DNA of 42,939 bases from Flavobacterium frigidimaris (GCA_900129595.1 FQWG01000029.1:1-42939); one strand, 5' to 3'; positions 14,576 to 23,809 are shown, numbered from the stretch's first letter. The notes: a model not told the origin generated them from the sequence alone. A program made the numbers and translations.

Positions 14576-15337
14576 ATGTTTTACAAAACGATTTCTCTGG
14601 TATTTCTATTCGGATTTTTTTCTGCAAATGCACAGCAAAATGATTCGATAACCAAAATTGACAGTACTTCACATAACCTGAAATTCAATTACAAACAATT
14701 AATTATTCCGGGAGTATTAATTGGATACGGCGTTATTGGAATTGGAAATGATCAGCTCTTAAGTTTTAATCATCAAATTAAATCAGAAGTTACAGAAGAT
14801 ATTGACGAGAAGATTACGATTGATGATTTCTCTCAATACGCACCTGCAGCTTCAGTTTATGCTTTGAATGCTTTTGGTGTAAAAGGCAAGAATAATATGC
14901 GGGATCGATCTGTGATATTTGTGACTTCATACGCTATTATGGCGACAACGATTTTGGGTTTAAAATCGATTGTACATGAAGAAAGGCCAGACGGCAGTTC
15001 GAACAATTCTTTCCCTTCCGGACATACTGCAACTGCTTTTGCCGGAGCTGAATTTTTATGGCAGGAATACAAAGACAAATCGATTTGGTACGGAATCGCA
15101 GGTTATGCCGTTGCAACCGGAACGGGATTATTTAGAATTTACAACAATCGCCATTGGTTAACAGATGTTGCTGCCGGAGCCGGAATTGGGATTTTGAGTA
15201 CTAAACTGGCCTATTGGATGAATCCGTATATTACCCGAAAATTATTCAAATCATCGTCTGAAAGTAATTCAACTTCTATGATAATGCCGTTCTATAATGG
15301 ACAACAATATGGGTTGGGTTTTGTGAAGGTTTTTTAG
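14576..15337 (+). CDS. PAP2-family phosphatase, exported
   Basis: The protein has 253 residues. The N-terminal signal sequence ends near SANAQQND. The three PAP2 motifs are present: K-S-I-V-H-E-E-R-P, then SFPSGHTATAF, then RIYNNRHWLTDVAAG with the catalytic His pair and Asp. The family dephosphorylates phosphatidic acid, undecaprenyl pyrophosphate or related lipids at the periplasmic face of the inner membrane. The exact substrate is unknown. The gene stands alone, about 175 bases beyond the repeat island, with no neighbour that points to a pathway. Confidence 0.92.
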   Translation: MFYKTISLVFLFGFFSANAQQNDSITKIDSTSHNLKFNYKQLIIPGVLIGYGVIGIGNDQLLSFNHQIKSEVTEDIDEKITIDDFSQYAPAASVYALNAFGVKGKNNMRDRSVIFVTSYAIMATTILGLKSIVHEERPDGSSNNSFPSGHTATAFAGAEFLWQEYKDKSIWYGIAGYAVATGTGLFRIYNNRHWLTDVAAGAGIGILSTKLAYWMNPYITRKLFKSSSESNSTSMIMPFYNGQQYGLGFVKVF

Positions 15338-15377
15338 ATTTTTTTGACACTAAGATTCAAAGTTTATTTATAGCCAC

Positions 15378-15395
15378 TCCCGATAGCTATCGGGA
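15378..15395. repeat. Palindrome TCCCGATAGCTATCGGGA, copy 2
   Basis: This perfect 18-base palindrome is identical to 544-561. It sits inside the word GCCAC..TTCACAGATTAAA, which elsewhere (10687, 13955) reads GCCACAGATTTCACAGATT. The AGAT of the word appears replaced by the palindrome. Confidence 0.75.
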
Positions 15396-15440
15396 TTCAC
15401 AGATTAAAAAAATTTTTAATGACTTTGTCTAGATTTTTCA

Positions 15441-15488
15441 GCCACGAATTCACGAATTTTAATTTAAAATAATTCGTGAATTCGCGGC
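15441..15488. repeat. Dispersed palindrome with GCCACGAATTCACGAATT arms, copy 2
   Basis: Arms at 15441-15458 and 15471-15488 pair over 18 positions with one mismatch; the same arms occur at 10743-10803. It lies downstream of both converging genes (the PAP2 gene and the S24 repressor) and may help end both transcripts. Confidence 0.7.
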
Positions 15489-15525
15489 GAAAAAAAATGC
15501 TTCAAATCTGCAACAAAAAACTTTT

Positions 15526-16299
15526 CTAAGTATTCGAAGTATTATTCTTAATCTCCATAACCTCTCTTTTCACTTCTAGAAGCAAATCTTTCATACTTTG
15601 AGATTCTGTCTGTTCATGGCGTTTATCGCTTCGGCCAATGTTGCATTCGTATTCCCAGATTTCTAAAATATCTGAGGCTTTTACTTCGTAATTCGGATAA
15701 AAACGATTGTCTGATTCCAAAACCAACGCATTCTTTTTGTTTTTGTTGAGACGTTTGTACACCATTCCTTCATTTTTGGTAATCAGGATATAGGTTCTAC
15801 CATCCATCACCTCTCCCAGCCTTTCGACATAACGGCCAATAATAATAGATCCGTCTTCATGTGGCGGCATCGAATCGCCTTCTACAGGAAATCCGCGGTG
15901 TTTTCCCGGTCCTAAAAACGGAAGCGAAACCTGCTGCAGACTCTCGATATATTCGGGATCGGCATATCCGTTTAGATATCCTGCTTTTGCTTTTTGAGAT
16001 ACAATTTCGATATAATTCTCCCCAAAACTATCTACTTGTATGGGTAAAATAAGTCGGTTGCCTTCTAGTTTTATCAGGTTTTCTATATTGATTTTACGTA
16101 TATCGACAGACAATAATAAATCAATACTCATATGAAAATACAAAGCAATCTGCTTTAAAATATCATATGGCGCTTCGGAGGTTCCATCTTCGTATTTAAC
16201 GTATCTTCCTCGGGTAATTCTAAGGTTTTCAGCTAATTTCTCCTGAGATATTTTATGCTTAACCCTCAATGCTCTGATGTTATCTGAAAATAAGGACAT
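15526..16299 (-). CDS. XRE-HTH / S24 peptidase repressor (LexA/CI-like)
   Basis: The protein has 257 residues from the ATG at 16297-16299. A longer in-frame start overlapping dinB is rejected because its extra 50 residues cross the intergenic promoter. An N-terminal helix-turn-helix (about 5-62: IRALRVKHKISQEKLAENL) is followed by a linker. The Ala106-Gly107 cleavage site is in KAKAGYLNGY. The S24 catalytic dyad is Ser143 (EGDSM) and Lys182 (VYKRL). A short helical tail follows residue 225. Proteins of this build repress target genes until RecA filaments stimulate self-cleavage. It is divergent from dinB-dnaE, and I infer that it controls them and itself. Confidence 0.93.
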   Translation of the reverse strand: MSLFSDNIRALRVKHKISQEKLAENLRITRGRYVKYEDGTSEAPYDILKQIALYFHMSIDLLLSVDIRKINIENLIKLEGNRLILPIQVDSFGENYIEIVSQKAKAGYLNGYADPEYIESLQQVSLPFLGPGKHRGFPVEGDSMPPHEDGSIIIGRYVERLGEVMDGRTYILITKNEGMVYKRLNKNKKNALVLESDNRFYPNYEVKASDILEIWEYECNIGRSDKRHEQTESQSMKDLLLEVKREVMEIKNNTSNT

Positions 16300-16305
16300 A
16301 ATTAA

Positions 16306-16329
16306 TTTGTTATAATTTGGAACAACAAA
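16306..16329. promoter_or_regulatory. Candidate operator at the repressor start
   Basis: TTTGTT and AACAAA (16306-16311 and 16324-16329) form an inverted repeat with a 12-base spacer. They lie between the repressor's -7 box and its ATG. It is a possible autorepression site and has not been compared with any known operator. Confidence 0.3.
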
Positions 16330-16333
16330 TATA
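16326..16333 (-). promoter_or_regulatory. -7 box of the S24 repressor gene
   Basis: TATATTTG on the minus strand fits TAnnTTTG and lies 27 bases before the repressor ATG. The -33 element is not clear. Confidence 0.5.
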
Positions 16334-16356
16334 CAAAAAAATGTTATCATCTGTAC

Positions 16357-16375
16357 TAATTTTGTTTCATACAAA
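16357..16375 (+). promoter_or_regulatory. dinB promoter -7 box overlapped by a candidate operator
   Basis: TAATTTTG (16357-16364) fits the -7 consensus, 20 bases before the dinB ATG. Overlapping it, TTTGT (16361-16365) and ACAAA (16371-16375) form an inverted repeat with a 5-base spacer across the expected start of transcription, where a repressor would block initiation. The similar TTTGT/ACAAA words near the divergent promoter strengthen the idea, but it remains a guess. Confidence 0.4.
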
Positions 16376-16384
16376 AACAAGGAA

Positions 16385-17566
16385 ATGGCAAGGGCAATTG
16401 TACACATGGATTTGGATACCTTTTTTGTATCCTGCGAGAGACTAACCAACTCAGAATTAAGTGGTATTCCGCTTATTATTGGCGGTGGCGATCGTGGTGT
16501 TGTAGCCTCATGTTCGTATGAAGCCAGAAAATTTGGAGTACGCTCTGCGATGCCTATTCACATGGCGATGAAACTTTGTCCGCAAGCCAAAATTATCAAA
16601 GGCGATATGGAATTATATTCTCGATTGTCACATGATGTTACGCAAGTGATTCAGGAAAAAGCACCGATAATGGAAAAAGCCAGTATCGATGAATTTTATC
16701 TTGACATTACCGGAATGGACAAATTTCACGGCAGTTACAAATGGACAGATGAATTGGCACAATCTGTTATTAAAGAAACCGGATTGCCTATTAGTTTTTC
16801 GTTATCTGTTAACAAAACTGTTTCTAAAATTGCCACTGGCGAAGGCAAACCAAAAGGAAATTTAGAAATTCCAGAAGGCAATGTACAGTCTTTTTTGAAT
16901 CCGTTGTCGATACAGAAAATACCTATGGTGGGGAATGTCACTTTTCAGCTCTTATCCCGAATTGGCGTTCGCAAAATTCAGACTTTATCTGAAATGCCTC
17001 CCGAAGTTTTACAACAAATGATTGGTAAAAACGGTCTGGACATCTGGAAAAAAGCCAACGGAATAGATCATACGCCTGTAGAACCTTATACCGAAAGAAA
17101 ATCAATTTCAACCGAACATACTTTTTCTCAGGACACGATCGATATTATCATGCTAAAATCGATATTAATAGGCATGGTCGAAAAACTGGCTTTTCAATTG
17201 CGATCTGAGCAATGGTTAACCTCGACCATTACGGTTAAAATACGCTACGCCAATTTTGATACCGAAACCAAACAATGTAAAATAGCTTATACTTCAGCAG
17301 ATCATATCCTGACCAAAAATGTGATGGAATTATTTGATAAAGTATATCAGCGCCGAATGCGATTGCGCCTGATTGGTATTCGCTTTAGTGGATTGGTTCG
17401 CGGAACGTATCAAATTGATCTTTTTGAAGATACCGAGGAAATGCTTTCGCTTTATGCCGCGATGGATAAAATGAAAAGCCGTTATGGTTTTGATGCTGTC
17501 ATGCGTTGCGCCGGAGCTTCTTTTAAACCTAATAATAAAGATGAAATTTTAAAACGTATCAAATAA
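16385..17566 (+). CDS. dinB: Y-family DNA polymerase (DinB/UmuC-like)
   Basis: The protein has 393 residues. Motifs are IVHMDLDTFFVSCERL with metal ligand D9, YEARKFGVRSAMP, and the second catalytic pair D102-E103 in KASIDEFYLDITG. Helix-hairpin-helix IPMVGNVTFQLLSRIG (about 180) and a little-finger domain (about 240-350) follow. All catalytic acids are present, so it should be an active translesion polymerase, unlike inactive ImuB. The gene is the first of the operon divergent from the S24 repressor. Its stop is three bases before the dnaE start. This two-polymerase arrangement suggests damage-induced mutagenesis. Confidence 0.94.
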   Translation: MARAIVHMDLDTFFVSCERLTNSELSGIPLIIGGGDRGVVASCSYEARKFGVRSAMPIHMAMKLCPQAKIIKGDMELYSRLSHDVTQVIQEKAPIMEKASIDEFYLDITGMDKFHGSYKWTDELAQSVIKETGLPISFSLSVNKTVSKIATGEGKPKGNLEIPEGNVQSFLNPLSIQKIPMVGNVTFQLLSRIGVRKIQTLSEMPPEVLQQMIGKNGLDIWKKANGIDHTPVEPYTERKSISTEHTFSQDTIDIIMLKSILIGMVEKLAFQLRSEQWLTSTITVKIRYANFDTETKQCKIAYTSADHILTKNVMELFDKVYQRRMRLRLIGIRFSGLVRGTYQIDLFEDTEEMLSLYAAMDKMKSRYGFDAVMRCAGASFKPNNKDEILKRIK

Positions 17567-17569
17567 ATC

Positions 17570-20500
17570 ATGTATCTCAATTGTCATTCTTTTCATTCTC
17601 TGCGTTACGGCACAATTCCTCTCGACAAACTCGTTGAGCAAGCCGTCTTGTATGGTGTAAAAGCTATGGCACTTACTGATATTAATACCGTTACCGGAAT
17701 TTACGATTTTATGAGAGCTTGCGAATCCAAAGGAATTAAACCTCTTGTGGGAATGGAATTTCGATTTAATCATGAATTTCGATATATCGGCTTAGCCAAA
17801 AATGCCAGCGGACTTGGCGAAATGAATCGTTTTTTGACGGATCATAATTTCAGCGGAGAATCTTTGCCATTGATTGCTCCGGAATTTGATTCGGTTTTTG
17901 TGATTTATACTTTAGAAAATGCTCCTGAATTTCTTCGCGAAAATGAATTTATCGGAATTCGTCCGGATGAAGTTTTAAGACTTCTTACTTCGGAACATAA
18001 AAACAAAATAGCCAAAATGGTGGTGTTGCAATCAGTGACTTTTAGCAATAAAAGAGAATTTAATCTGCATAAAATTCTACGAGCGATTGATACGAATATC
18101 ATTTTATCGAGACTTACAGAAACTGATTATTGTAAAACTTCTGAGAAAATGCTCCCGCCAGAATCGCTTTTACCATTTTATGAAAGTTATCCTGAAATCA
18201 TTGCCAACACGCAAAGAATAATCGATTCTTGTAATTTTCAATATGATTTCTCAATTAAAAGAAATAAAAAATTCTTTACCGGAAGTCGCGAGAGTGATCT
18301 CAAAAAACTAACAGAATTGGCCGAAAAAGGTTTTGAATGGCGTTATGAAAAAGAAAACACAATTGCTCGAAAACGTGTAGAAAAAGAACTAAAAGTTATT
18401 GACGAATTACAATTCAGTGGTTATTTTTTAATCACTTGGGACATTGTCAGATACAGCAACAGTCAGGGATTCATGCACATCGGGCGTGGAAGCGGTGCCA
18501 ACAGCATTATTGCCTATTGTCTCGGAATTACCGATATCTGTCCAATTGAACTTGATCTGTATTTTGAGCGTTTTTTAAATTTAAATCGAAAAAGCCCTCC
18601 TGATTTTGATATTGACTGGAGCTGGAAAGAACGTAATACCATTTTAGAATATATCTTCAATAAATACGGAAAAGACCATGTTGCTTTTTGTGGCACCAAT
18701 GTCGAGTTCAAACACCGTTCAATTTTTAGGGAAGTCGGAAAAGTTTTTGGTCTTCCGAAAGAAGAACTGGATATGCTGGCCAAAAATCCTATGGCCTTAC
18801 ACGAAACCAATTCTATTGTAAAACTAGTTCAGGAATACAGCCTGATGATGAATAAATATCCAAATCAGCGAAGTATGCACGCTTGCGGAATTATCATTTC
18901 TGAAGAACCAATTACGGATTATACGCCGCTGGAAATGCCTCCGAAAGGATTTCCTATCGTACTTTTCGATATGCACATTGCAGAAGAAATTGGTTTTGAT
19001 AAATTCGATATTCTGAGTCAGCGTGGTATTGGTCATATTGATGACAGCGTAAAACTCATTGAGAAAAACCGAGGGATTAAAGTGGATATTCGCAATACTT
19101 CGATCTCAAAAGATGAAGCAGTTTGTAATGTTCATTTGGCACAAGGCAAAACTATTGGCTGTTTTTATATCGAAAGCCCTGCTATGCGCGGATTATTACG
19201 TCGATTGAATTGTGATAATTATAAGATCTTAGTTGCTGCTTCTTCTATTATTCGTCCCGGCGTAGCACAATCCGGAATGATGAAAGAGTATATTTTTCGT
19301 CATAATAATCCGGATCAGTTTCAATATTTTCATGAGGTTTTTAAGGAACATCTTGGCGAAACCTACGGGATTATGGTGTATCAGGAAGATGTGATTAAAA
19401 TTGCTCAGCATTACGGAGGACTGCCCGCCCCTGATGGTGATATCCTGCGTCGCGCCATGTCGGGAAAAGGCCGTTCTATGGAGGCTTTACAAAAAGTAAA
19501 AGATAACTTTTTTGCCTGTTGTGCAGAGAAAGGACATCCTGAAGCACTAAGTCAGGAAATTTACCGCCAAATTGAATCCTTTGCCGGGTTTTCGTTTTGC
19601 AAAGCGCACTCAGCTTCTTACGCTGTTGAGAGTTATCAGAGTTTATATCTCAAGATCAATTATCCTGTAGAATTTATGACAGCGGTAATCAACAATCAGG
19701 GTGGCTTTTACAGAACCGAAGTGTATATACATGAAGCCCGAATGTCTGGCGGAACAGTTCTTAATCCGTGTGTGAATAAAAGTGAATATCAAACTACGGT
19801 GTACGGAACTGATATTTATCTCGGTTTTATGCATTTGCAGAGTTTAGAATCTAAAACGGCTCATTTAATCGAATCGGATCGGGATAAGAATGGAGATTTT
19901 CTTTCTTTGGAAGATTTCATCAATCGCATTCCAATTGGGATTGAGAGCATGAAAATCCTGATTTTTATAGATGCTTTTCGTTTTACAGGAAAAACCAAAA
20001 ATCAGCTTTTGGTCGTTGCCAGTTTACTTTTAAACAATTTCAAACCCGAAAACAGAAGTTTGATGCTGCTGCAGGAACCTGTAAAAGAGTACAAGCTCCC
20101 AACTTTAGAACGTTCTTTATATGAAGATGCTTTTGATGAAATCGAATTACTGAGTTTCCCCGTATCCTGTACCGTTTTTGATTTGCTTCAAACCAAACAT
20201 CGTGGCGATATTATGGCCAAAGATTTAGTGATTCATCATAAAAAACAAGTCCGTATGCTGGCGTATCTGATTTCCAGAAAACAAGTTCCCACAAAAAAAG
20301 GTAATATGTATTTCGGAACCTGGATCGATCACGAAGGCACTTATTTTGATACAGCTCATTTTCCGGATTGTCTGGCACAATTTCCTTTTCAGGGCGGAGG
20401 TTGTTACCTGCTTTTAGGAACTGTCGAGGTCGATTATCATTTCCCAACGATCACGATTACCAAAATGGCCAAGATGCCTTTTATTCCTGATCCGCGTTAT

Positions 20501-20629
20501 ATGGATGCTAAAGATCAATATAAAACACAGCGTTTGATCAAGGAGGATGTGAGTCCTACGCATCGGGAACCCTATCCGCAAGGACATGAAATTAATTTAC
20601 CCAGACACCGAATGAAATTTCAAAACTAA
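17570..20629 (+). CDS. dnaE2: Second DNA polymerase III alpha subunit (DnaE2/ImuC-like)
   Basis: The protein has 1019 residues, shorter than replicative DnaE (about 1160 or more). It has a PHP domain (about 1-200), and the polymerase core carries all three catalytic aspartates (D347 and D349 in PDFDIDW; D480 in KFDILSQRG). An HhH region and a C-terminal OB fold (about 900-970) follow. The PHP site is degenerate: the usual H-L-H-x-H reads Y-L-N-C-H and the usual TDH reads TDI, so metal binding or proofreading is probably lost. Length, the upstream dinB coupled within three bases and the divergent S24 repressor indicate the error-prone, damage-induced type rather than the replicase. Confidence 0.92.
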   Translation: MYLNCHSFHSLRYGTIPLDKLVEQAVLYGVKAMALTDINTVTGIYDFMRACESKGIKPLVGMEFRFNHEFRYIGLAKNASGLGEMNRFLTDHNFSGESLPLIAPEFDSVFVIYTLENAPEFLRENEFIGIRPDEVLRLLTSEHKNKIAKMVVLQSVTFSNKREFNLHKILRAIDTNIILSRLTETDYCKTSEKMLPPESLLPFYESYPEIIANTQRIIDSCNFQYDFSIKRNKKFFTGSRESDLKKLTELAEKGFEWRYEKENTIARKRVEKELKVIDELQFSGYFLITWDIVRYSNSQGFMHIGRGSGANSIIAYCLGITDICPIELDLYFERFLNLNRKSPPDFDIDWSWKERNTILEYIFNKYGKDHVAFCGTNVEFKHRSIFREVGKVFGLPKEELDMLAKNPMALHETNSIVKLVQEYSLMMNKYPNQRSMHACGIIISEEPITDYTPLEMPPKGFPIVLFDMHIAEEIGFDKFDILSQRGIGHIDDSVKLIEKNRGIKVDIRNTSISKDEAVCNVHLAQGKTIGCFYIESPAMRGLLRRLNCDNYKILVAASSIIRPGVAQSGMMKEYIFRHNNPDQFQYFHEVFKEHLGETYGIMVYQEDVIKIAQHYGGLPAPDGDILRRAMSGKGRSMEALQKVKDNFFACCAEKGHPEALSQEIYRQIESFAGFSFCKAHSASYAVESYQSLYLKINYPVEFMTAVINNQGGFYRTEVYIHEARMSGGTVLNPCVNKSEYQTTVYGTDIYLGFMHLQSLESKTAHLIESDRDKNGDFLSLEDFINRIPIGIESMKILIFIDAFRFTGKTKNQLLVVASLLLNNFKPENRSLMLLQEPVKEYKLPTLERSLYEDAFDEIELLSFPVSCTVFDLLQTKHRGDIMAKDLVIHHKKQVRMLAYLISRKQVPTKKGNMYFGTWIDHEGTYFDTAHFPDCLAQFPFQGGGCYLLLGTVEVDYHFPTITITKMAKMPFIPDPRYMDAKDQYKTQRLIKEDVSPTHREPYPQGHEINLPRHRMKFQN

Positions 20630-20651
20630 AAATCGTTGAACATAATTTTTA

Positions 20652-20784
20652 AACACATAGAAACATAGTTTTAAAATAATAAAAAAGACGTTTCACTTGT
20701 CTAAATACACATAACTATGTGAGAAAATCATGATTTTATAAAAGGATCTTATATTTAAAAATTAAATCTATGTTTCTATGTGTT
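20652..20784. repeat. Inverted repeat after dnaE2
   Basis: A perfect 17-bp inverted repeat, AACACATAGAAACATAG (20652-20668) against its complement (20768-20784), encloses a 99-base AT-rich loop. Together they fill most of the 199-base gap before the exonuclease gene. It resembles the other word-like palindromes of the window. Confidence 0.7.
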
Positions 20785-20828
20785 AAACATTTAAACGACA
20801 CAAGAAGAAATTACGTTATATTAAAGAG

Positions 20829-22208
20829 ATGAAAAAGCAAGAATATGCCATAGTAGATATCGAAACCACTGGTGGAAACGCCAGTGGCAGCCGCATTACA
20901 GAAATTGCGATCATCATTCATGACGGAGAAAACGTGATTGATCGTTATGAAACGCTTGTGAATCCTGAAAAAGAAATACCTATTTCGATTTTTGCCTTAA
21001 CAGGAATCAATAATGAAATGGTAGCTAATGCACCAATATTTGATGATATTTCAGATAAAGTGTTGGAAATGCTTACTGATCGTGTTTTCGTTGCCCATAA
21101 TGTCAACTTTGATTATTCGTTTGTTCGCCATCAACTCGAACAAGCGGGTTTTAAATGGACAGCCAGAAAGTTATGTACCGTTCGTGCGGCACGAAAAATC
21201 AGACCCGGTTTAGGATCTTATAGTTTAGGGAATCTTTGTAATTCATTGGATATTTCTTTAGAAAACAGGCATCGTGCCGGTGGTGATGCAGATGCAACCG
21301 CCATATTATTTTCACGATTACTCAAATGGGATGATGAAGGTCATATCGAAAAAATGATCAAAGCAACATCACTAGATCAGCGATTACCGCCTAATCTTCC
21401 GCCTGACGATTTTAATAATTTACCGGAGAAACCCGGTGTCTATTATTTTTATAATGAGGTCAAAAAGGTAATTTATGTTGGAAAAGCCATCAACTTAAAA
21501 AAACGCGTTGCCTCTCATTTTAGCGGTCATAAGATCAATCCGCAAAGACAGCATTTTTTAAGGGACATACATTCTATTTCTTTTGAAGTCTGTGGCAACG
21601 AATTAATGGCGCTACTTTTAGAATGTACCGAAATCAAGCACCTTTGGCCCACTTATAACAGGGCTTTAAAACGTTTTGAACCTAAATACGGACTTTATCA
21701 ATATGAAGCCCGCAACGGATACAAATATCTGGCAATTGGAAAACTCAATAAATTTCAATCGTGTATTGAACATTTTAGCAGTATACACGAAGGAACAAAT
21801 ATGCTGCGAAGCCTGGCAGAACAATTTGAAATCGATTATAGGTTTTGCAAATATTTAAGACCTCAGGACGGTGAAATATTTCAAAATAATGATATAACAG
21901 ATTTGCCGGATGCCGCGATCCATAATGAGCAAGTCGACAATGCTATCGAATTTTTATTAAACAACAGACCCACATTTGCGATCATAGAAAAAGGAAGATC
22001 ATCACACGAACGCAGTTGTATCTGGATCGAAAATGGTCATTTTTATGGTATGGGATATATTCCATATGATGTTGCAATTACGGATCCGTCAGAAGTAAAA
22101 AATTATACTACGCCTTATAAAAGCAATCAATACATTGTGCAGTTGATTTTTGCTTACGCAGAAAAAAATCCGCGTAAAGTATTCTTTAACAAACAGTTTA
22201 TGAAATAA
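20829..22208 (+). CDS. DnaQ-like exonuclease fused to GIY-YIG nuclease (UvrC/Cho-like)
   Basis: The protein has 459 residues. The N-terminal DEDDh 3'-5' exonuclease domain (about 5-170) has D10 and E12 in IVDIETTGG, Asp in AHNVNFDYSFV, and His plus Asp in HRAGGDADATA. A GIY-YIG domain (about 195-275) starts KPGVYYFYNEVKKVIYVGKA, as in the UvrC N-terminal half and Cho. The C-terminal region (about 280-459) has no domain I recognise. Fusions of this kind are known in Bacteroidota and Actinobacteria. The protein could incise and trim damaged DNA without UvrAB. It follows dnaE2 by 199 bases and begins a run of repair genes. Confidence 0.92.
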   Translation: MKKQEYAIVDIETTGGNASGSRITEIAIIIHDGENVIDRYETLVNPEKEIPISIFALTGINNEMVANAPIFDDISDKVLEMLTDRVFVAHNVNFDYSFVRHQLEQAGFKWTARKLCTVRAARKIRPGLGSYSLGNLCNSLDISLENRHRAGGDADATAILFSRLLKWDDEGHIEKMIKATSLDQRLPPNLPPDDFNNLPEKPGVYYFYNEVKKVIYVGKAINLKKRVASHFSGHKINPQRQHFLRDIHSISFEVCGNELMALLLECTEIKHLWPTYNRALKRFEPKYGLYQYEARNGYKYLAIGKLNKFQSCIEHFSSIHEGTNMLRSLAEQFEIDYRFCKYLRPQDGEIFQNNDITDLPDAAIHNEQVDNAIEFLLNNRPTFAIIEKGRSSHERSCIWIENGHFYGMGYIPYDVAITDPSEVKNYTTPYKSNQYIVQLIFAYAEKNPRKVFFNKQFMK

Positions 22209-22280
22209 GGATATGATTTTATGTAATTATAAAGGCGCAAAAAGCTGTAAATTTAATAATACAACCTAATTAAATCTACT

Positions 22281-23057
22281 ATGAAAATAGCAACTTATAA
22301 CGTCAACGGGGTCAACGGACGCTTAAACGTATTACTGAAATGGCTTGAAGAAACTAATCCGGATATTGTATGCCTTCAGGAATTAAAAGCGCCACAGGAT
22401 AATTTCCCTGTTAAAGCAATTAATGATGCCGGTTACAATGCGATTTGGCACGGACAGAAACAATGGAATGGCGTTGCGATTCTGGCGCGTAATATGGCGA
22501 TTGAGGAAGTAACGCGCGTTCTTCCGGGAGACGACGAAGATGTTCAAAGTCGGTATATCGAAGCTTTGATAAACGGAATTGTAATTGCATGTCTTTATCT
22601 CCCAAACGGAAATCCTGCGCCAGGACCAAAATTAGAATATAAACTAAAATGGTTTGATCGTCTGGCTGATCGTGCAGCAACGCTTTTGAGTTTAAAAATT
22701 CCGGTAATATTGGTTGGAGATTATAATGTGATGCCAACAGAACTAGATGTTTATAAACCTGAGAAATGGGCAAATGATGCACTTTTTTTGCCTCAAGTAC
22801 GAAAAGCTTTCAAGGATATTGTTTCTCAGGGATGGACAGATGCGATTCGAACTTTATATCCTAATGAGAAAATTTACACTTTTTGGGATTATTTCAGAAA
22901 GGCTTACGAACGGGACGCAGGACTTAGAATTGATCATTTTTTACTAAGTCCGCAACTAGCAAAAAAACTAATTTCCGGAGGAGTTGACCGCCATGTACGG
23001 GGATGGGAAAAAACAAGCGACCATGCTCCGGTATGGATTGAAATTGACACAAAATAA
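22281..23057 (+). CDS. xth: Exonuclease III (apurinic/apyrimidinic endonuclease)
   Basis: This 258-residue protein belongs to the endonuclease/exonuclease/phosphatase fold. Signatures are ATYNVNGVNGRL at the start, the metal-binding Glu in CLQELKAPQ, the catalytic Asp-Asn in VGDYNVMPTELD, and the closing SDHAPVWIEI. It cleaves at abasic sites and trims 3' ends in base-excision repair. It ends seven bases before alkB, so the two are probably cotranscribed. Confidence 0.95.
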   Translation: MKIATYNVNGVNGRLNVLLKWLEETNPDIVCLQELKAPQDNFPVKAINDAGYNAIWHGQKQWNGVAILARNMAIEEVTRVLPGDDEDVQSRYIEALINGIVIACLYLPNGNPAPGPKLEYKLKWFDRLADRAATLLSLKIPVILVGDYNVMPTELDVYKPEKWANDALFLPQVRKAFKDIVSQGWTDAIRTLYPNEKIYTFWDYFRKAYERDAGLRIDHFLLSPQLAKKLISGGVDRHVRGWEKTSDHAPVWIEIDTK

Positions 23058-23064
23058 CTGAACA

Positions 23065-23691
23065 ATGACACTATTTAGCGATACCGAATTATTTGCCACA
23101 GGTTTAGCAGGAAAAAAAATATTTGACCTGCCTGATGCAGAACTTATTTTGATCGATAATTTCTTCAGCAAAGAAGAATCTGATCGTTTTTATGAAAAAC
23201 TACTTCATCAAACCAAATGGAGAGAATATGAAATGGAAATGTATGATAAAATTGTTACTGCTCCCCGAATGATTTCCTGGTACGAAGACAAAGATAATGT
23301 TGGGGCAGATCAGAACGGCCCTAACTGGACGTATGAACTGTTGACTATCAGAGGCCGGGTTGAAAGAGAAACTCAGCTTGATTTTAATAGTCTGTTACTC
23401 AATTTATATCGGGACGGGAATGATGGTGTTTCGTGGCACAGCGATAAAGAACATAATTCAGGCCCAAACCCGATTATTGCTTCGGTAACTTTTGGTGAAA
23501 CCAGAATGTTTCGGTTGCGTCATAAATTCCGTAAAGAGATTCCCCAGGTAGAAATTCCTTTGCATCACGGATCCTTTTTATTGATGGCAGGAACAACCAA
23601 TAGTTTCTGGCAGCATCAGGTTCCTAAAACAGCCAAAAATGTATTGCCAAGAATCAATTTAACCTTTAGAAGAACTAAACGAAGTGAATGA
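23065..23691 (+). CDS. alkB: AlkB-type alpha-ketoglutarate-dependent dioxygenase
   Basis: The protein has 208 residues. The iron-binding triad is visible: H125-x-D127 in WHSDKEH and H184 in WQHQVPK. Arginines in PRINLTFRR bind 2-oxoglutarate. The 2OG-Fe(II) dioxygenase reverses methylation damage such as 1-methyladenine and 3-methylcytosine in DNA or RNA. The sequence is of the short bacterial/ALKBH2-3-like type. The gene follows xth by seven bases and completes a direct-repair plus excision-repair pair. Confidence 0.95.
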   Translation: MTLFSDTELFATGLAGKKIFDLPDAELILIDNFFSKEESDRFYEKLLHQTKWREYEMEMYDKIVTAPRMISWYEDKDNVGADQNGPNWTYELLTIRGRVERETQLDFNSLLLNLYRDGNDGVSWHSDKEHNSGPNPIIASVTFGETRMFRLRHKFRKEIPQVEIPLHHGSFLLMAGTTNSFWQHQVPKTAKNVLPRINLTFRRTKRSE

Positions 23692-23809
23692 TTATAAACC
23701 ACTCAAAATGAGTTTTTTTTGATTACAAAACGACGAGGAAAATTCCTCCTCTAAAAGTTAAAATACTCAGTACATGAACCTTTTATTAGGCAGAACCTAT
23801 CTTTTTTAC

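Noticed and set aside
15526..20629. Prophage or integrative element suggested by the CI-like repressor
   Set aside because: No integrase, structural phage genes or attachment sites are present; the neighbours are polymerases and repair enzymes.
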